31,551 nucleotides of DNA, from the NCBI GenBank assembly GCA_037968395.1, contig JBBKVK010000106.1, positions 1 through 31,551 on the forward strand. Reading direction: 5' to 3'. The number at the start of each line of letters is the position of its first letter. Position 1 is the first letter of the stretch. This DNA is from JADKBO01 sp037968395 (lineage in GTDB: Bacteria; Bacteroidota; Bacteroidia; Chitinophagales; Saprospiraceae). The position numbers and the translations under genes were made by a program. The notes under the pieces were generated by a model. It saw only the letters and a list, made by a program, of their open reading frames with translations. It had not been told where the DNA came from and ran no database searches. This document shows positions 7,798 to 16,712 of the stretch, in pieces.

Positions 7798-9723
7798 CTA
7801 TTGTATATTTTGTGCAGCATTTAAGAATCGATTTGCATTATTGTCATCGCCTAATAATTGGTAAGCCTGGCCAAGTAAAGTGTTGGTCAATTTGTCGTTT
7901 TTATTGTTAGCATATGCCATATTCAGGTAATGAATCGCCCATTTAGCATCACTTGATTTATTCCTTGATATCAATGCTTGACCTACTCTATGATACAACG
8001 CATTTAATTTAACAGTTTCGGTATTTCTTTCGTTTAGATAGTTAAGGTATTCGGTAACGTAACCAATATCAGGCCTTACTTTCATTACTTTTTCAAATGC
8101 ATAAATAAAGGGATCAATATTGTTATCCACTTTATATATTTCTGATGCAATACCTGCATACATAAGGTGTCCATTATAATAGGAAGGATGAATTTCTACA
8201 GATTTTTCTGCATATGGGAAAGCTTCTTTCATAATTGCTAACCTTTCTTGAGGGTCGTTAGAAACTCTTCCTTTTTCAAATAATGCCGTTGACATAAAGG
8301 TATTTGCTCTTGCACTATTTTTAGATATTACTATTGCAGACTGATTGAGTGTAAGTGCTGATTCCCATACAGGTACTCTATTAAAACTTACCAACGCATA
8401 AACCATTGTGATTGCCAAGAAAACACCAATAGCCACTTTATTACCAATTCCTTTTAGCTTTTGACCTAATAAACTCAATGTCCAAATTAAAAGCACACAA
8501 AACCCTACAGATGACATGTATACAAATCTGTCATTCATAAAAGTACCTAGGTTAATTACAATATTAGATACTATGGTAAGTGTAATCAGATAAAACAGAA
8601 TGGCATAAGAAGCAATATTTTTGCTTTTCAACTTCATAAATGCCCAAATAATTATAAAGGCATATAGTAGAAGTGAAATCCAAACTTGCCAATCACCAAA
8701 ATCCATTTTTGGAATGGCATAAGGGTAGTAATCATGTGTTAATGGAAAAGGAATAAAAAGTAACTTAACATACAAAACAAGGGTATAAAGAATCGTTGCA
8801 AATTTTTCTGAAGCATCCATTTCTAAAAATGGGTTATTCATGAGATCATTACTGGCAGCACCTAACTTTGGTACTCCTGAAATGTAAAACCTCATTGCCA
8901 AATAGAGTATAGTAGTAACTAAAAATGATGAACTTCTAAAGAATGACTTGACAAGTCCAAACTTTGAGAAAAAGTAAATTGTCAGAGGTAGAATCGCTAA
9001 AAATGTAATTGTATTTTCTTTAGAAAGAAGCCCTAAGAAAAATAAAATATTAGCTATAATTAGGTACAACCATTTTTTATTAAAGGCATATTTATATCCA
9101 ACGTACAAAGTAGCCAAGGAGAATAAAAGAGCCATAATTTCGTCTCTTCCTTTGATGTTAGCTACAGCTTCTACGTGTATAGGGTGAACCACAAAAAGCA
9201 TTGCTACTCCAAAGGCAAGCCATGTATTATATGGTCTTGTTTTATCATTGTTATTAAATAATAAAGAAAACAACCTAAATAAGAGGATTGCTGATAAGCC
9301 ATAAAGTATAATATTAACCCAATGGCTTACTCGAGGATTCATCTCACCAAGCAAACCTATTTCTACGGCAAAAGTCACTAGTGAAAGTGGTCTATATCTG
9401 TTACCTTCTACTAAGTTTTTTTGCTCACCAAAGTAACCAGTCATACTTTCGGTACTAAAGAGTTCACCAATACCTGAAAAACCTTTTTTAGTAAATGAAT
9501 TATCTGTAATTACTATTTGATCATCTAAAACATACCCAAAATTGGTACACTGATAATATATGACAACGCTTAAGACGAGCAAAATCAATGCTTTCCACCA
9601 ATTCTTTGGCCAAAATCCAGTGTCAGAATGGAGGGTTACTACTTCTTTTACAGAAGATATTGAACCATCCTTTGAAGTTGGTGAAATGCTTATTATAGGC
9701 TTACTTTTTTTCCTTTTTGTCAT
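7798..9723 (-). CDS. TMTC-like GT-C glycosyltransferase with TPR tail
   Basis: A 641-residue integral membrane protein. A cytoplasmic head of about 40 residues is followed by roughly ten hydrophobic segments (first near 45-62, last near 425-445). The first outer loop carries GYVLDDQIVITDN, the acidic pair that is catalytic in GT-C glycosyltransferases, and NRYRPLSLVTFA, HPIHVEAVANIKGRDEI and LLSKENTITF match the DUF1736/TMTC family of protein O-mannosyltransferases. The C-terminal about 190 residues are TPR-like helices (SARANTFMSTALFEKGR, AYPYAEKSVEIHPSYYNGHL-type, LNMAYANNKNDK). Expected to use a lipid-linked sugar to modify envelope proteins; the sugar and acceptor are inferred only from family. 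First gene of the operon with dprA and the phosphatase. A TATTTTTG box lies 20 bp upstream. Confidence 0.85.
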   Translation of the reverse strand: MTKRKKSKPIISISPTSKDGSISSVKEVVTLHSDTGFWPKNWWKALILLVLSVVIYYQCTNFGYVLDDQIVITDNSFTKKGFSGIGELFSTESMTGYFGEQKNLVEGNRYRPLSLVTFAVEIGLLGEMNPRVSHWVNIILYGLSAILLFRLFSLLFNNNDKTRPYNTWLAFGVAMLFVVHPIHVEAVANIKGRDEIMALLFSLATLYVGYKYAFNKKWLYLIIANILFFLGLLSKENTITFLAILPLTIYFFSKFGLVKSFFRSSSFLVTTILYLAMRFYISGVPKLGAASNDLMNNPFLEMDASEKFATILYTLVLYVKLLFIPFPLTHDYYPYAIPKMDFGDWQVWISLLLYAFIIIWAFMKLKSKNIASYAILFYLITLTIVSNIVINLGTFMNDRFVYMSSVGFCVLLIWTLSLLGQKLKGIGNKVAIGVFLAITMVYALVSFNRVPVWESALTLNQSAIVISKNSARANTFMSTALFEKGRVSNDPQERLAIMKEAFPYAEKSVEIHPSYYNGHLMYAGIASEIYKVDNNIDPFIYAFEKVMKVRPDIGYVTEYLNYLNERNTETVKLNALYHRVGQALISRNKSSDAKWAIHYLNMAYANNKNDKLTNTLLGQAYQLLGDDNNANRFLNAAQNIQ

Positions 9724-9742
9724 CCTTTAAATGTTGGAGCAA

Positions 9743-9750
9743 CAAAAATA
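9743..9750 (-). promoter_or_regulatory. Predicted -7 promoter box for the TMTC-dprA-phosphatase operon
   Basis: The minus strand reads TATTTTTG, an exact TAnnTTTG match. The predicted start near 9737 leaves about 14 nt of leader before ATG 9723. No clear -33 box. Confidence 0.4.
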
Positions 9751-9875
9751 CAAAAACAGATTTGTTAATAACATGTTTATGTCAGAATGATGAAATATTA
9801 CTGATAGGAAACCTTGTATTTAACTCCCATTATATACAAAAAGTAATGTTAGTAGATAAAAAACAAAATTTAGTC

Positions 9876-9903
9876 GGAAACTTTTAAACCTTTTATAGTT
9901 TCC
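9876..9903. promoter_or_regulatory. Candidate TetR operator of the efflux operon
   Basis: Inverted repeat GGAAACT (9876-9882) / AGTTTCC (9897-9903) with a 14-nt spacer, 28 bp in total. It covers the -33 region of the promoter box at 9918-9925 and lies 31 bp before the tetR start. A third half-site GGAAAC is present at 9807-9812. Size and place suit autoregulation by the TetR-family product; binding is inferred. Confidence 0.45.
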
Positions 9904-9917
9904 CAAGGTTTATTCTG

Positions 9918-9925
9918 TACTTTTG
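9918..9925 (+). promoter_or_regulatory. Predicted -7 promoter box for the RND efflux operon
   Basis: TACTTTTG, an exact TAnnTTTG match. Start would be near 9931, only about 3 nt before ATG 9934, so the transcript may be almost leaderless. Confidence 0.5.
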
Positions 9926-9933
9926 CAGAAATT

Positions 9934-10536
9934 ATGACAATACAAAACAAAATACTCATACAATGCTTTGATTCCTTTATGAAATTTGGAGTCAAGTCTG
10001 TTAGCATGGATGATATCGCTAGGTCATTGGGGATCTCTAAGAAGACTATTTACAGTCATTTTGAAAACAAAGATGGCTTGGTAATGGAAACCGTCAAACA
10101 TTTTGTAAAAAAAGATGAGCAAGATATTATAAAGATAAGAGATGAGAGCATTGATGCTATTGATGAAATTATAACGATAGGAAGACATGTTTTATTGATG
10201 TTAAGAAAACTCAGCTCTAATGTAGTCTTCGATCTTCAAAAATATAATCCGGAAGCATGGAAGATTGTTCACGAAAAACATTTTGATTTCATTTATAACG
10301 TAATTAAAACCAACATAGAAAGAGGGATGTCAGAAGGGAATTATCGCAGAGATATAAATTCAATCATTGTAGCAAAATTTTACGTAAACCTCAGTCACAA
10401 TGTTGTAAATCAGGATATTTTCCCTTTGTCAGAATACGATAGGTCTACCCTTTACAAAGAATTAGCTAAGTACCATTTAAACAGCATACTATCCCCACAA
10501 GGGAAAGAATATTTATTAAAACAAGAAATAATTTAA
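9934..10536 (+). CDS. TetR/AcrR family regulator of the efflux operon
   Basis: A 200-residue TetR-family protein. The N-terminal helix-turn-helix is typical: KFGVKSVSMDDIARSLGISKKTIYSHFENKDGL at residues about 17-49, with the KKTIYSHF recognition helix. The rest is an all-helical ligand and dimer domain without a recognised subfamily signature. It is the first gene of a four-gene efflux operon; the tolC-type gene begins 2 bp after its stop. TetR members of this arrangement usually repress their own operon until a toxic ligand binds. The inverted repeat at 9876-9903 over the promoter is a fitting operator. Confidence 0.93.
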   Translation: MTIQNKILIQCFDSFMKFGVKSVSMDDIARSLGISKKTIYSHFENKDGLVMETVKHFVKKDEQDIIKIRDESIDAIDEIITIGRHVLLMLRKLSSNVVFDLQKYNPEAWKIVHEKHFDFIYNVIKTNIERGMSEGNYRRDINSIIVAKFYVNLSHNVVNQDIFPLSEYDRSTLYKELAKYHLNSILSPQGKEYLLKQEII

Positions 10537-10538
10537 GC

Positions 10539-11912
10539 GTGAAAAATTTTATACTATTTACGATTTTAATCCTTTTTCAGTATAATTCAATTGGTCAAAA
10601 GGAGTTTTCCTTAGAGCAAGCTATTGTATATGCAGAAGAAAATAATAAAACATTGCAAGCTAAAAAGCTTGATGTTAACGATGCAGAACAAGATATCAAA
10701 AGTGTTTTAAGTGGAGCGTTACCACAAGTCAATGCAGGTATTGATTATCAGTATTACTTTGCAGTGCCTGCCCAGCCAATTGCTGATTTCATCACTCCAT
10801 CTGTTTATAATGTATTGTTTGAAGAGAATGTAATTGCTCGAAAGGATTTAGGGCCACCAACTATTTCTACAATTTCTTTTTTTCAGCCACACAATTTGAC
10901 TGGAAAAGTTGAAGCAAAGATGTTGGTTTATGACGGCGCTTATAGATATGGAATAAAAGGAGCAAAACTGTTCAAAGAGTTAACCCAAAAGCAAATTGAT
11001 GCTACTGCCTATACAACGAAGTCTAATGTAACCAAAGCGTACCTTAATTGTCTAATTACTACAGAAAACATCCAAATACTCGACAATAATATTAAGATAT
11101 TAGCAAAGTCCTTAAATGATACAAAAGCGATGTATGATGCAGGCTTTGTAGAGTCACTAGATGTAGATAGACTGCAACTTACTTATGACAACCTCACTAC
11201 ACAAAGTACCAATCTATCTGAATTAATGAAGCTGACTAAAAACCTGTTGAAATTTCAGATGGGATTTCCCATTAACGATGATATCATGCTAACTGATGAC
11301 ATACAAAGTATGATCAATGACTTAAAAATTGATGCAGGTATAATGCCTGATATAGATTATAATAAGCGGCCAGAATTTGAACTTATGGAAATGGGAGAGC
11401 AGCTAAATGAATTAGATTACTTAAGAAATAAGGCGGCATACTTGCCAACTGTTAGAGCATTTGTCAGTGCCCAAGAATCTCTTCAAAGATCAAATTTATT
11501 TAACAATGATCAAGCAGGGTGGATACCTACAAGTGTTGGTGGACTAGCAATTAACATTCCAATCTATGATGGAGGGAGTAAAAAGGCCAATATAGCTAAA
11601 ACAAGGATTGAAGCAGATAGAATTCAGATTCAAAAAGAAGAGTTTAAATCTGCTGTAAACATGCAAGTAAATAATGCTTTTATTTCTATTAACAATGCTA
11701 ATAATACTTTGGAAAATAGGAAGAAGGCGTTAAAAATGAATGAAAGCATCTATAAAAGAGTAAATATAAAATTTGTAGAAGGCGTAGGGTCAAGTGTCGA
11801 AGTATCTCAAGCCGAGGCCTCATTATTTGATGCACAAGCTAACTATATTAATGCTTTATATGACCTAATCTCAGCTAAATCAGATTTAGACATTGCCTTA
11901 GGAGATATATAA
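10539..11912 (+). CDS. TolC family outer-membrane efflux protein
   Basis: A 457-residue outer-membrane channel component. A signal peptide spans residues about 1-19 (FILFTILILFQYNSIGQ). The mature protein starts with FSLEQAIVYAEENNKTLQAKKLDV, the entry motif of OEP repeats, and shows the internal duplication of TolC proteins: long helices rich in Asn, Gln and Ala, with QMGFPI, PIYDGGSKKANIAKTRIEADR and NNALYDLISAKSDLDIALG-type closing helices. It forms a trimeric beta-barrel and periplasmic tunnel taking substrate from the HlyD/RND parts encoded downstream. The start is GTG at 10539, forced by the TetR stop 2 bp earlier and by the signal peptide; translation is probably coupled to tetR. Confidence 0.92.
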   Translation: MKNFILFTILILFQYNSIGQKEFSLEQAIVYAEENNKTLQAKKLDVNDAEQDIKSVLSGALPQVNAGIDYQYYFAVPAQPIADFITPSVYNVLFEENVIARKDLGPPTISTISFFQPHNLTGKVEAKMLVYDGAYRYGIKGAKLFKELTQKQIDATAYTTKSNVTKAYLNCLITTENIQILDNNIKILAKSLNDTKAMYDAGFVESLDVDRLQLTYDNLTTQSTNLSELMKLTKNLLKFQMGFPINDDIMLTDDIQSMINDLKIDAGIMPDIDYNKRPEFELMEMGEQLNELDYLRNKAAYLPTVRAFVSAQESLQRSNLFNNDQAGWIPTSVGGLAINIPIYDGGSKKANIAKTRIEADRIQIQKEEFKSAVNMQVNNAFISINNANNTLENRKKALKMNESIYKRVNIKFVEGVGSSVEVSQAEASLFDAQANYINALYDLISAKSDLDIALGDI

Positions 11913-11940
11913 TAAACGAAACAATTTTTTAAAATAAACA

Positions 11941-11952
11941 TGGCCTAGGCCA
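11941..11952. repeat. 12-bp perfect palindrome between tolC and hlyD genes
   Basis: TGGCCTAGGCCA has perfect twofold symmetry with no loop. It is the GC-richest short stretch of the otherwise AT-rich 62-bp gap inside the efflux operon. Possible protein-binding or processing site; function unknown. Confidence 0.6.
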
Positions 11953-11974
11953 AAAGATTAAAACAAATTAACTG

Positions 11975-13117
11975 ATGAAGAATTCAATATTATTCATTTT
12001 ATTAGTAGCTATTACAATAGGTTGCAAACCAGAGGCAAATCCAGAAGACTTAGCTGGCAAAAAATCTCTACTTTCTAGTAAAAAATCTGAACTAAAAACA
12101 TTGGAAAATGAGATTAAAGGAATTGAAGATGAGATTGCTTTACTTGAACCACCTAAAATAAAGACGGCCTTAGTCACTTTAGACACCATTAAGAAAGAGA
12201 CTCTTGAGAGGTACGCTGAACTACAAGGGTCAGTAATGAGTCAAGAACTTGTAAATGCTTCAAGCGAAATCGGAGGCAGGTTGATCAAAGTGAATGTAAA
12301 AGAGGGAGATATTGTAAGAAAAGGCCAACTTATAGCAGTAGTCGATACAGAAATACTTTCTAAACAAGAGCAAGAATTGAGAACGAGAATGTCGCTTGCG
12401 TCTTCTATTTACGAAAAACAAAAGAAACTTTGGGAGCAGAATATTGGTTCGGAAATTCAATTTTTACAGGCTAAAAACAACATCGAAAGTTTACAAAAGA
12501 GCTTAGAGACATTACAGTTTCAACTTACAAAGAAAAATGTTTATGCTCCTGTAAATGGTTCTGTAGATATGGAATACTTAAAGAGTGGCGAGATAGCATC
12601 TCCTGGTATGCCAATAGTTAGCATCTTAAATACCAACAAATTAGTGGTGACGGCTGATGTGCCAGAAAATTACCTTACTAAGGTGAAAAGAGGAGACAAG
12701 GTACAGATTACTTTTCCTGCTTTAGATAAAGAAATTAGTAGGAATATAACACTTGTAGGAAGAAGCATTGATCCTAGCAACAGAACATTTAAGATTGAAA
12801 TGAATACTGATAATATGAATGGATTACTAAAACCAAACCTGTTAGCTTCGGTCAAAATCAAAGACTTAACTATCAAAGATGCGATTGGGGTCTCAACTGA
12901 TTTGATCCAAGAAGAAGTAGATGGTACCCAATATGTTTATGTGGCATTACCAGGAGACGAATATATGACTGCAAAGAAAAAATTTGTAAAAACAGGCGAA
13001 GTTTCTAATGGAATAATCGAAATTATAGAAGGGCTAAGTGTAGGGGATATGATCGTGGTAAATGGCGCTAGAACAATAGTAGAAGGTGATAATATAATTA
13101 ATGATAATAGCAACTAA
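11975..13117 (+). CDS. RND efflux periplasmic adaptor (HlyD/AcrA family), lipoprotein
   Basis: A 380-residue membrane-fusion protein. The N-terminus is a lipoprotein signal (SILFILLVAITIGCKPE, Cys at residue 17), so it is likely anchored by lipid. A coiled coil covers residues about 28-58 (SLLSSKKSELKTLENEIKGI) before the main body, which is unusual in placement. Then come the biotinyl-lipoyl half (GRLIKVNVKEGDIVRKGQLIAVVD), a long hairpin helix (about 130-185), the second lipoyl half (VYAPVNGSVDMEYLKSGEIASPGMP), the beta-barrel (VVTADVPENYL) and a membrane-proximal domain ending in GLSVGDMIVVNGARTIVEGD. It joins the RND pump to the TolC channel. It sits 62 bp after tolC and 42 bp before the pump gene. 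Confidence 0.93.
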   Translation: MKNSILFILLVAITIGCKPEANPEDLAGKKSLLSSKKSELKTLENEIKGIEDEIALLEPPKIKTALVTLDTIKKETLERYAELQGSVMSQELVNASSEIGGRLIKVNVKEGDIVRKGQLIAVVDTEILSKQEQELRTRMSLASSIYEKQKKLWEQNIGSEIQFLQAKNNIESLQKSLETLQFQLTKKNVYAPVNGSVDMEYLKSGEIASPGMPIVSILNTNKLVVTADVPENYLTKVKRGDKVQITFPALDKEISRNITLVGRSIDPSNRTFKIEMNTDNMNGLLKPNLLASVKIKDLTIKDAIGVSTDLIQEEVDGTQYVYVALPGDEYMTAKKKFVKTGEVSNGIIEIIEGLSVGDMIVVNGARTIVEGDNIINDNSN

Positions 13118-13159
13118 TAAAAGGCTATAATTAATAACATCACTACTAAAATTTAGAAA

Positions 13160-16100
13160 ATGGAAAACAATAATATAATAGGCGATATAAAGGAAAAACT
13201 CAAAGAATTTAAATTAAGTTCTTTCGCCGTAGACAACTCTACAAGTTTCTTTTTATTAGCTTTTATGATCTTGTTATTTGGAGTAAGATCATATATAAAT
13301 ATGGCAAAGGAGCAATTTCCAGAAGCTTCATTGCCTACGGTATTTGTCAATACACCATATTTTGGTAACTCAGCAGAAGAGATTGAAAACCTAGTGACTC
13401 GACCAATTGAAGACGAGATCGAAGCAGTATCAGGCGTAAAATATGTCAGTTCTACATCTATTCAAGATTTTTCTGTCATCATCGCAGAATTTGATGCAGA
13501 GATGGAAATGGAGGATGTCGTTAGAAAAGTAAAAGATGCTGTTGACAAAGCAAAAAGTGAACTACCAAATGATTTAACTGAAGACCCTTCTGTATTAGAA
13601 ATAAATTTTTCAGATATTCCTATTGTTACAGTAAATTTATCTGGGAATTATGGTGCTGACGAATTAAGAGATTACGGAGAATTGCTTCAAGATAGAATTG
13701 AAGGGCTTAAGCAAGTATCAAGTGTCAACTTAAAAGGGACATTAGACAAGGAGATCAAAGTAGATGTAGACCTACTTAAAATGCAGTCATTGAAAGTCTC
13801 TTTTCAAGATATCGAAAATGCTATTACATCGGAAAATTTAACGATGTCTGGCGGTGAAATCCAAGCAAGTGATTTCAGAAGAGCTGTACGGATAATAGGT
13901 CAGTTTAAGAATATAGAGCAATTGCAAAGCATGATTGTGAAATCTGAAAACCAAAGACCTATCTACTTAAGAGACATTGCAGAAGTAAAAGAAGGTTACA
14001 AAGAACGAACTTCTTATGCCAGGTCAGATGGCTTTCCGGTAGTCTCATTAGACGTCATTAAGCGTAGAGGAGAAAATCTACTATCAGCTGCGGATAATTT
14101 ATACAAATTAATAGATGATGCCAAGGTTGATTTACCTAAAGATTTAAAGATCAGCTTTTTTAATGACACATCCATTTACACTAGAAACGAAGTAAGTAAT
14201 CTTGAAAACAGTATTATATCTGGAGTCATACTTGTCGTCCTGATATTATTATTTTTCTTAGGATTGAGAAATGCAAGTTTTGTTGGTCTAGCAATACCAC
14301 TTTCAATGTTGATGGGTATTATGTGGTTGTCAATGACTGGCAGTACGATGAATATTGTAGTGCTATTCTCCTTGATATTGGCATTAGGGATGTTGGTAGA
14401 TAATGCAATTGTTGTCGTAGAAAACATCTATCGATACATGCAAAACGGGTATAGCAATATTGATGCTGCTAAGTATGGAACTGGTGAGGTCGCCCTGCCA
14501 ATTATAACATCGACTTTAACCACTCTTGCTGCCTTCCTTCCTTTGGCTTTTTGGCCTGGATTAATGGGAGAATTTATGAAATATATGCCTATTACATTAA
14601 TCGTTGTATTAACATCATCATTAATTGTAGCATTGGTGATTACTCCAGTGGTAGCCGCTACGTTTATGAAAGTAGATGAAAAAGCACATGATGAAAATGA
14701 TTATAAAAGAAAGAGAAAAAATATTTTAATTGCTTCATTGATCATGTTGGTTTTAGCGATTATAGGTCATCTGACAGGAAGCAAAAGTTTTGGTAATTTA
14801 ATGGGGTTTGGATTAATACTCACATTGGTAAACTTTTTTGTTTTTAGGCCTTCTTCATTTGTATTTCAAGAGCGGTTTCTTCCTAGATTAGAAGCAGGAT
14901 ATAATCGATTTATTACTTGGGCATTGAGTGGTAAAAAACCACTTGGAGTTTTCTTGGGCACATTTGTTTTGATGTTTCTAGCAATTGCTTTACTAGTTAT
15001 CAAATCTCCAAAAGTTGAATTTTTTCCTTCAGCAGATCCAATTTATATCAATGCATTTGTTGAGCTACCATTAGGTAAAGATATTGAAGCAACAAATACT
15101 ATTGTAAAGGATATAGAGAAAAAAATCACTAAGGTCATTGAGAGTAGAAAGCAGATTGTAGAAGCTGTTTTAACTCAAATCGGAGAAGACACAGCTGACC
15201 CAAATACTCCACCTGAGCCGGGCATTACACCTCACAAAGCAAGGATTACAATTTCTTTTGTTCAATCCAGCGAAAGAGGAGGTATCTCTACTAAAGAGAT
15301 TCTTAACGAAATACGGGAAGAAGTTAGTAGTTATGCAGGAGTAGAAGTCGTGGTTAGTAAAAATGCAGACGGCCCACCAACTGGTAAACCCATCAATTTG
15401 GAGTTAAGGTCTGCAGACTTAGATCAATTACTTGTAGAATCAGAAAAAGTACAACAATTTATAGTAAATTTAGGTATTCCAGGTATTGAAGAATTAAAGA
15501 AAGATGTCAATATAGGAAAGCCAGAACTGTTGATTAACATAGATAGAGAAGCTGCCAGGAGGTATGAACTTTCTACTTATAGTATTGCAACCGCAATCAG
15601 AACTTCGATCTTCGGAAAAGAGGTTTCTAAATTTAAAGATGGGGAAGATGAATACCCTATCATGGTAAGACTCTCTGATAAATATAGACATGATGTGAAA
15701 GCTCTTATGGACCAAAGGATTACTTTTAGAAATCCGACAAATGGTAAAATTGTACAAGTACCAATATCAGCAGTAGCTAATATTGAGTATTCCAGCACAT
15801 ATAGTTCTATAAAGCGTAAAAACTCAGATAGAATTGTAACACTTTACTCCAATGTCTTAGATGGATACAATGCCAATGAGATCGTAGATCAACTTAAAGA
15901 TAAAATGGCTAGTTTTGATCTGCCAGAAGGGTTTGTTTATGAATTTACAGGAGAGCAACAGCAACAAGCAGAGGATATGGCTTTCTTAGGAAATGCATTC
16001 TTTATTGCCATTTTCGCTATCTTTATTATCCTTGTGGCTCAGTTTAATTCACTGATAACTCCATTCATTATTATCTTATCTGTATTCTTTAGTACCATTG

Positions 16101-16603
16101 GAGTATTCTTAGGATATGCGATAACGGGTAAGGACATATCAGTTATTTTTACAGGCGTAGGTATCATCTCGCTTGCAGGTATTGTGGTGAATAACGCCAT
16201 TGTTTTGATTGATTACACCAATCTTATAATGGTTAGAAAAGTTAAGGAATTAGGGTTGAAAAAAGTAAGCGAACTGAGTTACCAACAAGTCAAAGACTCA
16301 TTGGTAGAGGGAGGAGCTACAAGATTGAGGCCAGTACTATTAACGGCCATTACAACGGTATTAGGTTTAGTGCCGTTGGCTATAGGGTTTAATTTTAACT
16401 TCTTTACTTTGGTTTCTGATTTAGATCCACAAATTTTTATAGGTGGTGATAATACTGCAATGTGGGGACCATTGGCTTGGACCGTTATCTATGGTCTTAC
16501 ATTTGCCACTTTCCTTACTTTAGTAGTGGTACCAGTAATGTACATGTTATTCATCAGACTTAGAAGATTTGGGATGAACATAGCAAATAGAATAGCTGGA
16601 TAA
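13160..16603 (+). CDS. RND efflux permease (HAE1/AcrB-like) with extra membrane insert
   Basis: A 1147-residue inner-membrane RND pump driven by the proton gradient. The two-fold repeat is clear: porter domains around residues 40-330 and 640-890, and membrane blocks after them. TM4 carries LILALGMLVDNAIVVVENIYRYM, with Asp kept at the first position of the AcrB Asp-Asp pair and Asn at the second, a variant common in the wider family. GEVALPIITSTLTTLAAFLPL and GATRLRPVLLTAITTVLGLVPLAIG are the two TM-entry motifs. It is about 100 residues longer than AcrB because of an insertion at about 520-565 that reads as two more hydrophobic helices (NILIASLIMLVLAIIGHL and GFGLILTLVNFFVF), plus a polar loop near residue 1085 (SDLDPQIFIGGDN). 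Substrate unknown. Last gene of the efflux operon. Confidence 0.95.
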   Translation: MENNNIIGDIKEKLKEFKLSSFAVDNSTSFFLLAFMILLFGVRSYINMAKEQFPEASLPTVFVNTPYFGNSAEEIENLVTRPIEDEIEAVSGVKYVSSTSIQDFSVIIAEFDAEMEMEDVVRKVKDAVDKAKSELPNDLTEDPSVLEINFSDIPIVTVNLSGNYGADELRDYGELLQDRIEGLKQVSSVNLKGTLDKEIKVDVDLLKMQSLKVSFQDIENAITSENLTMSGGEIQASDFRRAVRIIGQFKNIEQLQSMIVKSENQRPIYLRDIAEVKEGYKERTSYARSDGFPVVSLDVIKRRGENLLSAADNLYKLIDDAKVDLPKDLKISFFNDTSIYTRNEVSNLENSIISGVILVVLILLFFLGLRNASFVGLAIPLSMLMGIMWLSMTGSTMNIVVLFSLILALGMLVDNAIVVVENIYRYMQNGYSNIDAAKYGTGEVALPIITSTLTTLAAFLPLAFWPGLMGEFMKYMPITLIVVLTSSLIVALVITPVVAATFMKVDEKAHDENDYKRKRKNILIASLIMLVLAIIGHLTGSKSFGNLMGFGLILTLVNFFVFRPSSFVFQERFLPRLEAGYNRFITWALSGKKPLGVFLGTFVLMFLAIALLVIKSPKVEFFPSADPIYINAFVELPLGKDIEATNTIVKDIEKKITKVIESRKQIVEAVLTQIGEDTADPNTPPEPGITPHKARITISFVQSSERGGISTKEILNEIREEVSSYAGVEVVVSKNADGPPTGKPINLELRSADLDQLLVESEKVQQFIVNLGIPGIEELKKDVNIGKPELLINIDREAARRYELSTYSIATAIRTSIFGKEVSKFKDGEDEYPIMVRLSDKYRHDVKALMDQRITFRNPTNGKIVQVPISAVANIEYSSTYSSIKRKNSDRIVTLYSNVLDGYNANEIVDQLKDKMASFDLPEGFVYEFTGEQQQQAEDMAFLGNAFFIAIFAIFIILVAQFNSLITPFIIILSVFFSTIGVFLGYAITGKDISVIFTGVGIISLAGIVVNNAIVLIDYTNLIMVRKVKELGLKKVSELSYQQVKDSLVEGGATRLRPVLLTAITTVLGLVPLAIGFNFNFFTLVSDLDPQIFIGGDNTAMWGPLAWTVIYGLTFATFLTLVVVPVMYMLFIRLRRFGMNIANRIAG

Positions 16604-16639
16604 TAATACTTTCTGATAACAGAATTATATAACTTTAAG

Positions 16640-16674
16640 AAAGAGCTACTGTATATTTGCAATGGCTCTTTTTT
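16640..16674 (+). terminator. Rho-independent terminator of the efflux operon
   Basis: AAAGAGC (16640-16646) pairs with GCTCTTT (16665-16671), followed by a T-run to 16674. The loop is 18 nt and contains a TATATTTG promoter-like box. It lies 36 bp past the RND stop. Confidence 0.65.
16652..16659 (+). promoter_or_regulatory. Predicted -7 promoter box for the YgjP-like gene
   Basis: TATATTTG, an exact TAnnTTTG match, 53 bp before ATG 16713. It lies inside the loop of the upstream terminator hairpin. Confidence 0.45.
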
Positions 16675-16712
16675 ATTACAACTGCCATAAATTTATTTAG
16701 TAAAAGATAATA

